Of a DNA stretch of 64,000 nucleotides, positions 54,500-64,000 are shown piece by piece. Both the position numbers and the translations under genes were made by a program. The stretch is taken from NCBI GenBank assembly GCA_963971575.1, contig OZ020622.1:30348301-30412300 (forward strand), in the 5' to 3' direction. The number at the start of each line of letters is the position of its first letter. The first letter of the stretch is position 1. The notes under the pieces are model-generated. The model searched no databases. It was not told where the DNA came from and was given only the letters and a program-made list of their open reading frames with translations. The DNA is from Liopterus haemorrhoidalis (lineage: Eukaryota > Arthropoda > Insecta > Coleoptera > Dytiscidae).

Positions 54500-57400
54500 A
54501 TTCAGGAGACAAGTTAGAAACAATTGGAACTTGTTTTTTGAAATGTATTTGTAACAATGTTCAATATGTTTTAGAATTTTATATAGTAAATACCAGGTCA
54601 ATGCCTGTACTTGGGATTGAATCTTGCAAAACTTTAAATTTAATTAAAAGAATCTCGACCATACACAAGAATTTAAATACTAATACGGAAGTTGGAAATA
54701 TTATAGAAAAATTCAAAAGTTGTTTTGATGGTGTAGGTTTATTAAAAATTAAACCAATTAAAATTACAGTAAATAAAAATGCTCAACCAGTTGTGCATGC
54801 ACCACGTAAAATTCCTTATGCAATACAAGACGAATTAAAATTTGAACTTAAAAAATTAGAAGAATTAAAAATTATTAAAAAAGTTACTGAGCCTACTACA
54901 GATTGGGTAAATTCTCTTGTAGTGGTGAGAAAAAGTAATGGTAAATTACGGATATGTATAGATCCGAAAGATTTAAATAAAAATATAGAAAGAGAATATT
55001 TCCAAATTCCGACAATAGATGATATTTTGACAAATATTAAAAATGCAAAATTTTTTAGTGCGTTAGATGCTAGTAACGGATTTTGGCAAATGCCTTTAGA
55101 CCAAAAAAGCTCTAAATTATGTACTTTTAATACACCCTTTGGTCGCTATAGTTTTTTACGTATGCCTTTTGGTATTTCTTGTGCAACTGAAATTTTTCAT
55201 AGGCAAATAAAACAAATTATAGACGACATTGAAGGTACAGACGCCTATATTGATGATATTTTAATTTTTGGCGAAACGTTGGAAGAACATAATAGCAGAT
55301 TAGAGCAGGTGTTAAATCGTTTAAAACAATATAATTTGAAATTGAACAAAAGCAAATCTAAATTTTGTGTTTCAGAGATTAAATATCTAGGGCATATAAT
55401 TTCAAGTAGCGCCATTAGACCTGATACTGATAAAGTGCAAGCGATTGTCTCGATGCAGCAGCCAACAGATAAAAAAGCTGTTGAACGATTTCTGGGTATG
55501 GTGACATATTTAGGTAGATATATTGGTAATTTATCTGAAAAAACTGCTCCGTTAAGATAGTTATTAAAAAAGGATACGGCTTGGGTATGGGACCATACCC
55601 AAGAAAATGCATTTAGACAATTGAAAGATGATATTAGTAATAGTCCTGTTCTTAAATATTATAATGTTTCAAAAGAAACTACGTTATCAGTAGACGCATC
55701 TCAAAAAGGCGTAGGTGCGGTACTGTTGCAAGATGGCTCACCAATTGCGTATGCATCAAAAGCTTTATCAAGCACACAAAATCATTGGGCACAAATAGAA
55801 AAAGAATTATATGCTATTTGTTATGGTTGTGAGCGTTTTAGGCAATACATTAAAGGTAAAATAGTCACAGTACAAACAGATCACAAACCATTAATTCCTA
55901 TTTTTTCAAAAAAATAGAATACAAAAAAGTAGATTGTCCCTTAAGGTTGCAAAGAATGTTGCTAAGGCTACAACATTATACAATAAATTTAAAATATGTG
56001 CCAGGACGTGACCTTAAGATTGCTGATACTTTGTCAAGAGCTTATATGACGGACTCCAACGAAAGTGACAATCTTGATGAAGAAGTTGATGCTCACGTAT
56101 ACATGTAAGTAAAAAATATAAACATTTCAGACGAACAATTAGTAAAATTTCAAAATGAAAGTAGCTTAGATTTAGAAATAAAAAATTTAAAAAAGTACGT
56201 ACGCAATGGGTGGCCTGAAAATAAAAATAATTTAGAAGAAAATGTAAAATATTATTTTAATTTTAAAGAAGAAATAAATGAATTTGCGGGATTGATTTTT
56301 AATAATAAATCAATAGTAGTTCCTAAAAATCTTAGAAACGAAATGTTAAATAAAATTCATTACAATCACTTAGGAATAAATAAATGTATTTATAGAGCGA
56401 GACAATGTCTCTATTGGCCTGGGATGTCAAATGACATAAAAAATATAGTAAAACAGTGTACTGCATGTAGAACTTTTCAAAAGACTCAACATAAAGAACC
56501 AATTAAAAACCATGAAATTCCTGGACAACCCTGGACAAAATTGGGTCTTGATGTTTTTTATTTTGATAACCACCACTATTTATTAATAATTGACTACTAT
56601 AGTAAATATGTTGAAATTTCACTCTTACAAAATCTTTCAACTAAAGAACTAATTAAACATTGTAAACATATATTTGCAAGATTAGGCATACCTGAAATAG
56701 TGGTATCAGATAACGGCACAAATTTCAGTAGTCAGGAATTTCACGAATTTGCAAAAAATTGGAAATTTAAAATTGTAACTTCAAGACCTCGCTATGCCCA
56801 ATCCAATGGCATGGTAGAAAAATATATTCAAACCGTAAAAAATATGCTAAAAAAGGGTAAATTCTGTAATCAGGATTTATACTTAGTTTTATTAGAATAT
56901 AGAAATACCCCAATTGATGGAAAATTTTCTCCGGCAGAACTTTTATTAGGCAGGAAATTAAAAGGATTATTACCGAATAAAATACAAAAAATAGATCATA
57001 ATAAATTTAAAAATTATATTAAAAATAAACAAAATAGAGAAAAATATTATTATAATAAAAATGTTAAGCCTTTAAAAGCTTTACATGCAGGGGAAAATGT
57101 TTATGTACAAAAGGATAATAAAAAAATGGGAAAAAGGAAAAATAATTGATAAATGTGAAAGACCTAGATCGTATAAAATTCGTTTAAACAAAGGCAATGT
57201 AATAGAAAGAAATAGAAAATTTATCTCATTGAATCCTATCAAAACCCCTTTTGGTAACAATAACACTGGGTCGGACTTTATTAATAATAGACTATCGCAA
57301 CAATTCGAAAGAAAATTAAACTTAAACGACAGCAGTGCTATTGAAATCAAAAATGAGATTAGCAATAATAATTCTGAAAATAAGGGTGAAGATGGAATGG

Positions 57401-57531
57401 TGACTAGGTCTGGACTTCGACTAAAGAGATATTTATTGTTTGTATTTATTAATTTATTGTATAATTTGTTTCTCTGTAATAAAATAATAATAACAGTGGT
57501 TATATTAATTTATTACTTAATATTTAATTAA
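54500..57531 (+). pseudogene. Element 1 pol: protease end, RT, RNase H, integrase
   Basis: 54538-55560: protease end (MPVLGIESC), then RT with LVVVRKSNGKLRICIDPKDL, FSALDASNGFWQMPL (first D), FGISCATEIFHRQI and the catalytic AYIDDILIFG. After a TAG at 55558-55560 the same frame gives RNase H (LSVDASQKGVGAVLLQDG, IEKELYAI). A frame change in the A run at 55908-55914 and a TAA at 56106 precede integrase (56292-57149): HH-CC finger HYNHLGINK...CTACRTFQK, then LGLDVF, VSDNGTNFSS and the Glu in MVEKYIQTVK. A second A-run shift near 57120 moves the C-terminal RSYKIRLNKGNVIERNRK segment to frame 57085-57531. Confidence 0.9.
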
Positions 57532-57632
57532 ATGTGCAATTTAACATTGTACCTGTATATATTTTGTAAATATTGTGTGTAAGTAAATTTGGGTAAATTT
57601 ATTGGTATTTCAAATTAATATGTATTGTTATT

Positions 57633-57644
57633 AAATAAGGGAGG
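57633..57644 (+). promoter_or_regulatory. Element 1 polypurine tract
   Basis: aaataagggagg directly before the right LTR, the expected plus-strand primer. Confidence 0.8.
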
Positions 57645-57784
57645 TGTCATATATCATATGTGCAGATTGTTGTTATAACTTGTCCTGTAACAATTCCATT
57701 TAGTTTTCAATAAACGACTGCACGCCAGTCTCTTACCAACTACCAACAGACTATCATTAACGAACCTTAACATAAAACATTACA
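57645..57784 (+). repeat. Element 1 right LTR
   Basis: 140 bp, identical by eye to 46569-46708. Confidence 0.93.
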
Positions 57785-58097
57785 TTTTTAATAAGATAAT
57801 CTGTTTTACCATAATAAACATTTAAAAATATCAAAATATAAAAAATTCAAAACCACTTGCTATCAACACGCTTATTGACAATATTACAGGAAATATAAAA
57901 TGTGTCACCTTGAATTTTTTACCAATTATGTATATATAGCATAGAAATCAAACAAAAGTCAAATGAAATTTTTTTCGATATTCAGAGGCGCGCAAATAAT
58001 TTTTTTCTCTCAAAACCACTTGCCACAACATGTTATTGACAATATTACGGGAAATGTAAAATGAGTCACCTTGAATTTTTTACCAATTATGTCGATA

Positions 58098-59482
58098 CTA
58101 GGTTATTACCCGTCAACAATGACGTATTTATATTATAAAAATTTCAATTGTTTGTATGTGTTTTTGGTTTTATTTTTTAACGTATCCTAATTTCGTCGCC
58201 AGTCTGCGAATCATGGGACAGGATATCACCAGTTAGCTAATAATGGGAGAGGGCGTCATCGGTCAGCCAATCAAGAAACAGGGTGTCCCCAGTTAGCCAA
58301 TCACGAGAACTTTAGAAAAATTGACGTCATAATGTTACCGACACTACATACAGACACTAGCTAATTATATAGTTAGATTATTTATTCATAAACTTTTTAA
58401 GATGAGAAAACGATTTATTTTTACTTAGTGCATGACATTTATATTGTTAAAACTAAAAATAATTTGAGACGTTAATTTATGCCTACGGAACCCTAGACAT
58501 TTCTATATGTAATTATATTCGTAGATTCTTAGAGAATAAATCTGCAAAATATTTTTTATATCGGTCAAAGGAAACAGGAGTATCTAGAGTTTCTTGTTTA
58601 TGCCTACGAAACTCTAGACATTTATGCATATAATTATATTCGTAGATTCTTAGAAAATTAATCTGAAAAATACTGTTACCCTAGGGTTTCTTGTTTATGC
58701 CCACGAAACCCTATACATTTCTGTAGGTTATTTTATCCGCAGATTTTTAAATAATAAATCTGCAAAATATTTTTCATGTCGATCAAAGAATATAGAAGTG
58801 TCTACAGTTTCTTATTTATGCCTACGAAACTCTAGATATTTCTATATGATGTTTTATCCGCAGATTTTTAGAGAATAAATTTGCAAAATGTTTTTCATAT
58901 CGATCAAAGAATATAGGAGTGTCTAGAGTTTCTTATTTATATCTACGAAACCCTAGATATTTCTGTATGTTATTTTATCAGCAGATTCTTAGAGAATAAA
59001 TCTGCAAAATATTGTTCATATCGGTCAAAGGATATAGGAGTCTCTTGTTTATGCCTACGAAACCCTAGACATTTATGTATGTAATTATATTTGTAGATTC
59101 TTAGAGAATATATCTGCAAAATATTGTTCATATTGGTGTAAGGATATAGCAGTGTCTAGAGTTTCTTGTTTATGCCTACGAAACCCTAGACATTTCTGTA
59201 AGTAATTATATTTGTAGATTCTAAGAAAATAAATCTGCAAAATATTATTCATATTGGTCGAAGGATATAGCAGTGTATATAGTTTCTTGTTTATGCCTAC
59301 GAAATCCTACAAATTTATATATGTATTTTTATTCGTAGATTCTTAGAGAATAAATCTGCAAAATAACTGTCAGTCAAGTCAAACTGGGAACACCCTGTTT
59401 CCCAGTTAGCCAATCATGAGGAAAAATTACGTCACAGTGTTACGAAATCACTAACACACGGTAGCTAATTATATATGTCCGA
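58098..59482 (-). mobile_element. Helitron (1,385 bp) carrying a minisatellite
   Basis: On the minus strand it begins TCGGACATATATAATTAGC (59482 leftward) and ends CTAG at 58101-58098. A perfect hairpin, cgtca-ttgt-tgacg, lies about 11 nt before CTAG. The flanks are A before TC and T after CTAG, with no target duplication, as Helitrons require. The uninterrupted site is visible in the neighbouring tandem unit at about 59814-59829 (ttatgtagatatagcat). The interior is mostly a ~120-bp tandem repeat; there is no Rep/helicase gene. Confidence 0.85.
58470..59370. repeat. ~120-bp tandem array inside the Helitron
   Basis: About eight units with the landmarks ttatgcctacgaaaccctag, acatttctgtatgtaatta, tagattcttagagaataaat and ctgcaaaatatt. 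The spacing of tttatgcc-type words is roughly 95-125 bp. Short ~30-bp repeats (cagttagcc.aatca) flank it at 58200-58310 and 59395-59420. Confidence 0.88.
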
Positions 59483-59925
59483 TAGCATAGAAATCGAACA
59501 AAAGTCGAATGAAATTTGTATTTTTTTTTTTTTTTTTCTCTCTGAAAACCACTTGCTAGGAACACATTATTGGCCCTTAGAGACACAACTTGCTGCTTGC
59601 CAGTAACACGTTATTGGTAATATTTGGTAATCATGTGAATATAGCAAAGAAATGGAACAAAAGTCGAATGAAAAATTTTCCGATATTCAGAGGCGCGCAA
59701 TTATTTATTTATTTATTTTAATTATTTTTTTTTTCTGATAACCACTTGCCAGAACACGTTATTGGCAATATTACAGGTAATATAAAATGTGTCACCTTGA
59801 AATTCTTACCAATTATGTAGATATAGCATAGAAATCGAACAAGAGTCGAATGAAAAATTTCCCGATGTTCATTTGGTTATTTGTCTATTATGCGTGATTG
59901 TGCAAATTCTTTTTAGAAATATGGT

Positions 59926-59941
59926 GGCTCTGAAAAGAGCC
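59926..59941 (-). terminator. Histone-type mRNA 3' stem-loop
   Basis: On the minus strand GGCTCTTTTCAGAGCC, a perfect 6-bp stem with a TTTC loop, followed by ACCA; this matches the histone 3' processing consensus exactly. A purine-rich AAAAAGAA lies about 11 nt downstream, where a U7 snRNA-pairing element would be. The histone gene should lie to the right on the minus strand. The only ORF there (60153-60353) is not a recognisable histone and stops about 210 nt away, so this is probably an orphaned 3' end. Confidence 0.65.
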
Positions 59942-60402
59942 GATTTTGTGCTTAATAAAAAGCCGCATGATGCCTGGAAAGACGTCTTTGAGCACAAGAT
60001 GGGGCATCTTGTGCTCAAGAGCTTATCATTTTGTCAGTTGTGTTTGAATTGAATCACTGACAAAAATAAATTATATAAATAATTGTAATAATAAACAAGA
60101 AAAATATACTCCTATGAAATAATGAAACTGTTCTAAATACGAACCTTTTGATTTATGATTCTTTCAGTTGAATGGCAATGTCTATTATAACTACGTCAGC
60201 GCTTTTAATGCGATGCCTAATAAAATTGTTATAGGCTGCCGCATTCTGCGCTATTGTAGCTTTCAAACAGACGTCTGGAAGCGTTAGCACATACATCTTT
60301 TTAACTCCACGAGCTCTTACTTCGAGTATTAACCTTTTAGGTCTGAACTTCATTGTCTGATAGTTACAGTTCTGTAAGTATTACGATTGATATATACTAT
60401 AA

Positions 60403-61558
60403 CTAGCTGAGCACCCGTGCTTCGCTACGGTATATTGACGATCTCATTAGTGTCATTAGTGTAAAATAGTCAGTTTGTTTTTAAACATGTGTATGTGTAT
60501 CTTTTGTAAGCAAAAACCTCATTTGTCCTAAGAGATACTGAGGAATCCGTGCAAAATCACTACAGGTCGAACTTCAAAAAATCTCTTCTTAGTGGGTTCT
60601 CAGGTCAAACTGAGTAAAAAAAAAACTCTAAAACTTTTTAAATATTTTAAAAAGACATATATGCCAAAAAGGAATGTTATAACTCAACAAATGAAGGATA
60701 TACGAAGGGTTCTAAACCCTGAATACAGATCCTGAAATAAGTTTTTCGCCATTTGTATGGATAATCTTTGTAAGCAAAAAGCAAATCGGTACCTTAAGAG
60801 ATATTAAGGAATTCTTGAAATCGCGTGTCACCCCTTTTCACCCTTTGGGGCTGAAATTTTAAAAAACTGTCTAAACCATTTCGATATATTTTAAAAGGAC
60901 ACCTATGTGCCAAAAATTAATGTTACATCTCCACAATCACAGGAAATACGATGGGATGTATAATTCACCCCAATTGTAGATTCACCCCTTTAGGGGTTGA
61001 TTTGGACAAAATCCTGAAATCAGTTTTTCGGTATTTATATGGGTAATTTTTGTATGCAAAAAGCAAGTCGATATCTTATTGGTCCTAAGAGATATTAAAG
61101 AATCCTTGAAATCACATGTCACCCCTTTTCACCCTTTAGGGGTGAAATTTTAAAAAACTGTCAAAACTATTTCGAGGTATTTTAAAAAGACACCTATGTG
61201 CCAAAAAGAAACTTTATAACTCAACAGACACAGGAAATACGATGTAAAATTCACCCCGATTGTAGAATCACCCCTTTAGGGGTTGATCAGGACAAAATCC
61301 TGAAATAAGTTTTTTTGGCATTTGTATGGGTAATCTTCGTAATCAAAAAGTCGATATCCGTTCGACCCGAAAAGATATTAAAGAATCCGTGAAATCACAT
61401 TTCACCCCTTCTCGCTCCTTAGGGGTTGAATTTCGAAACATCTCTTCTTAGTGGGTGCTTACGTCATGGAGGGAATATAAGTTTCTAGGTCCAGGGGTTC
61501 GGGCTGGGCGGTGATGAGTCAGTCAGTCAGTCAGGACACTGCCTTTTATATATATAGA
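60403..61558 (-). mobile_element. Helitron, complete non-autonomous copy (1,156 bp)
   Basis: On the minus strand it starts TCTATATATATAAAAGGC (61558 leftward) after an A, and ends with a hairpin in ccgtagcgaagcacgg, then GCTCAG and CTAG (60403-60406) before T. No target duplication. The interior repeats aggacaaaatcctgaaat, tcacccctttaggggttga and aaaaagacacctatgtgcc about three times. It encodes nothing. The 23342-24413 copy is the same family in opposite orientation. Confidence 0.9.
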
Positions 61559-62755
61559 TTTCATGAAAATGAAATCAATAAAATTACCCTTAAAACGTCA
61601 TTCATCCCCGTAAGTATAACCACCTCTTGGTTCAATATGTATATGCTTCATATTGAGAATAAGCTACCTTTTTTCTCAATTGATCAATGGTCTGCCCGCT
61701 AATAGCTAGCTGTATGGCCTTTTGAGGGGCTCTGTTGTGGTTCACTGAATACGAAATTTGTTTAAATAATGTTTAGAAATTTATATTTGTTCGCATATCA
61801 TACCTAGCGTTCTGAAGCCCAGACCGTATACATCAGATAGAAGCCGTCTTAAAATACTACCTCCAAGGAATGAAATCTAGATATGGAAAAAATGCAAACT
61901 GTATATCTTCAATTTCTTACTTTCCACAACTTTACATTTATAAAATTTGCAGGTTTAAATAGTGGTTAATACTCACAATTACTTGGTTTTGCGACATTTT
62001 GCAGTGCTTACTAATTCGGTAACCTGTGGGACAAAGAACGCAATGTAGAATAGACATTTTCTTGGAGGGGGGGGTCATCCAATAAAAAGAAAAATGTGTC
62101 CCTTACAAACGTGTTTTATGAGTGTTTTGGGTGGCTCAAGGTCAGGACCCCCTCGGGTGCGCGTTTTTAACAAACACTGTGTTTCTCACATGATGATATA
62201 ACAATACGATAAAATACACTTATTATACATAAAAATGAGGATACTAAGAGCTTTGGTTTAATAACCTACATGCAATTTAAGAAAATATGTATATAAATCT
62301 TCGATATCTTTCGAAAAATCAATCTGCTCAATATAAGGTAATTTGAAATTCTTTTCAAAAACTTAATCAAACTGCAATAGAAACTTGATCCTATCGCGTT
62401 TTCACGGTTTTATAACTAGGATCAAAAACCCTTTTATAACCACCCATGTACCTGTGTATCTGTATGGAAGAAATTGCGGCTAAAAGGCTTAAATTAGGCA
62501 CTTTTTTTAAATTCTTATCAAATTCATCATTTTTAATATAATCTTAAATTTTACTATCCATTTAGTAAATAATATTAAATGCGAAAGTTTCAATGTCACC
62601 CTGGAGGTATTTCGCCAACTCGTTACCACTTCAGGTAGGTTCCTTTCAATTTTTCTGTTATAGGAAAATTAAGGTAATTTGAGATTCCTCTCAAAAGCTT
62701 TATCAAACCATAAAAGAAATATCTTCAAGCCTATCACCTTCTCAGGATTTTTCTT
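61559..62755. other. Unassigned interval
   Basis: No credible ORF, terminal repeat or tandem structure recognised; includes a G run near 62066-62073. Sequence near 62755 grades into the satellite. Confidence 0.5.
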
Positions 62756-64000
62756 TCATTTGTCATATTGCTCGCAACTGGTCTAAAAGAGGGACTTAAC
62801 ATGTCGAACGTAAATAATAACATATTTGAACGAAATGAAGACCTTTTGACCCCAATTATTATGCAAAATGTATTTGGGAGAGGTGACTACCTTTGAAACA
62901 GGCCAAACTTACAATCGCTTCGCACATATTGCCCGCAATGCGTCGTGAAAACGGACCTAGCATGTCGAATATTATCGGAGACCTAAATTATAATGAAAAA
63001 TGTATTTGGGCGAAGTGACTACCTTTGAAACAGGCCAATCTTACAATCGCTTCGTACATATTGCCCGCAACTCGTCGTGAAAACGGACCTAGCATGTCAA
63101 ATTTTATTGGAGACGTAAATTATAATTCAAAATATATTTGGGCGAAGTGACTACCTTTGAAACAGGCCAATCTTACAATCGCTTCGTACATATTGCCCGC
63201 AACTCGTCGTGAAAACGGACCTAGCATGTTAAATTTTATTGGAGACCTAAATTATAATGAAAAATGTATTTGGGCGAAGTGACTACCTTTGAAACAGGCC
63301 AATCTTACAATCGCTTCGTACATATTGCCCGCAACTCGTCGTGAAAACGGACCTAGCATGTCAAATTTTATTGGAGACGTAAATTATAATTCAAAATATA
63401 TTTGGGCGAAGTGACTACCTTTGAAACAGGCCAATCTTACAATCGCTTCGTACATATTGCCCGCAACTCGTCGTGAAAACGGACCTAGCATGTCAAATTT
63501 TATTGGAGACGTAAATTATAATTCAAAATATATTTGGGCGAAGTGACTACCTTTGAAACAGGCCAATCTTACAATCGCTTCGTACATATTGCCCGCAACT
63601 CGTCGTGAAAACGGACCTAGCATGTCAAATTTTATTGGAGACGTAAATTATAATTCAAAATATATTTGGGCGAAGTGACTACCTTTGAAACAGGCCAATC
63701 TTACAATCGCTTCGTACATATTGCCCGCAACTCGTCGTGAAAACGGACCTAGCATGTCAAATTTTATTGGAGACGTAAATTATAATTCAAAATATATTTG
63801 GGCGAAGTGACTACCTTTGAAACAGGCCAATCTTACAATCGCTTCGTACATATTGCCCGCAACTCGTCGTGAAAACGGACCTAGCATGTCGAGTTTTATC
63901 GGAGACCTAAATTATAATTCAAAATATATTTGGGCGAAGTGACTACCTTTGAAACAGGCCAATATTACAATCGCTTCGTACATATTGCCCGCAACGCGTC
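62756..64000. repeat. 132-bp satellite array, runs off the window
   Basis: Landmarks such as gggcgaagtgactaccttt recur at 63008, 63140, 63272 and 63404, a constant 132-bp period. Units are nearly identical from about 62990 on, with a few alternating variants (gagacctaaattataatga / gagacgtaaattataattc). The first units (62756-62990) are diverged, as at the edge of an array. No coding potential. Confidence 0.93.

Larger units (their letters stand above)
46569..57784 (+). mobile_element. Ty3/gypsy retrotransposon (Mag-like), element 1, hosting element 2
   Basis: 140-bp LTRs at 46569-46708 and 57645-57784 that I read as identical, starting TGTCATAT and ending ACATTACA, flanked by T runs (ttttt at 46564-46568 and 57785-57789) as a possible 4-5-bp duplication. 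A primer site tggcgcagccggtag follows the left LTR, and aaataagggagg precedes the right one. Order of domains: gag, CCHC knuckles, protease, RT, RNase H, integrase. The polyprotein is broken by element 2 and by stops and shifts. No env-like ORF. Without element 2 it is about 4.6 kb. Confidence 0.93.
57848..59870. repeat. ~170-bp tandem repeat, interrupted by a Helitron
   Basis: Four to five diverged units share aaccacttgcca.aacac.t, attattggcaatattac, aaaatgtgtcaccttga, ttaccaattatgt, atagcatagaaatcgaacaa and gatattcagaggcgcgcaa. They occupy 57848-58097 and 59483-59870. The Helitron at 58098-59482 splits one unit. No ORF. Confidence 0.82.

Noticed and set aside
60153..60353. ORF upstream of the histone-type stem-loop, considered as a histone
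   Set aside because: Only scattered residues can be aligned to H3, H4 or H2A, with inconsistent spacing; the stop is also too far from the stem-loop.
62756..64000. CRISPR-like array
   Set aside because: The whole 132-bp unit is conserved; there are no short repeats with variable spacers.

Overview
The window looks like TE-dense, AT-rich insect DNA. The evidence is insect-typical mobile elements (Mag-like Ty3/gypsy, R1-, R4- and Jockey/CR1-type LINEs, hAT, Tc1-like, Helitron, Penelope-like), a minisatellite with embedded TTAGG, the usual insect telomere unit, and small spliced exons. I cannot name the species. No bacterial-style operons, CRISPR arrays or rRNA were found. Almost every long ORF belongs to a mobile element, usually decayed and often nested.

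Layout. 0.2-9 kb: a Jockey/CR1-type LINE fragment split by a second LINE (10-bp target duplication), which itself carries a short hAT (8-bp duplication); then a second short hAT and diffuse repeats. 9.1-12.9 kb: a nearly complete LINE with Myb-like, RT, zinc-knuckle and restriction-like endonuclease domains (R4/Dong-like). 13-15.5 kb: a CR1-type fragment beside a 450-bp-armed palindrome holding a Penelope-like GIY-YIG domain. 15.6-23.3 kb: a possible host terminal exon, inverted repeats, a broken Tc1-like transposon carrying a Harbinger-like element, a LINE fragment, hAT transposase remains and another CR1 tail. 23.3-24.4 kb: a Helitron.

24.6-44.3 kb, minus strand: the central object, a spliced gene of at least nine exons joining a Mutator-like transposase domain to a YqaJ-type exonuclease domain. 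Seven exon junctions keep reading phase although two introns have been filled by LINEs and by a 7.3-kb foldback-like element (12-bp flanking duplication), which itself holds TTAGG-bearing minisatellites and an R1-like LINE. The gene has at least two in-frame stops and looks like a decaying copy.

46.6-57.8 kb: a Ty3/gypsy element with identical 140-bp LTRs, interrupted by a second LTR element with 1,009-bp LTRs that lacks RT and integrase yet has nearly identical LTRs. 57.8-61.6 kb: a ~170-bp tandem repeat interrupted by a minisatellite-bearing Helitron whose empty site is visible in the neighbouring unit, a histone-type 3' stem-loop, and a complete 1.16-kb Helitron of the same family as the 24-kb copy. 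62.8 kb to the end: a homogeneous 132-bp satellite running off the window.

Genes do not cooperate here in a pathway; the organising logic is successive insertion, and the nesting gives relative ages.
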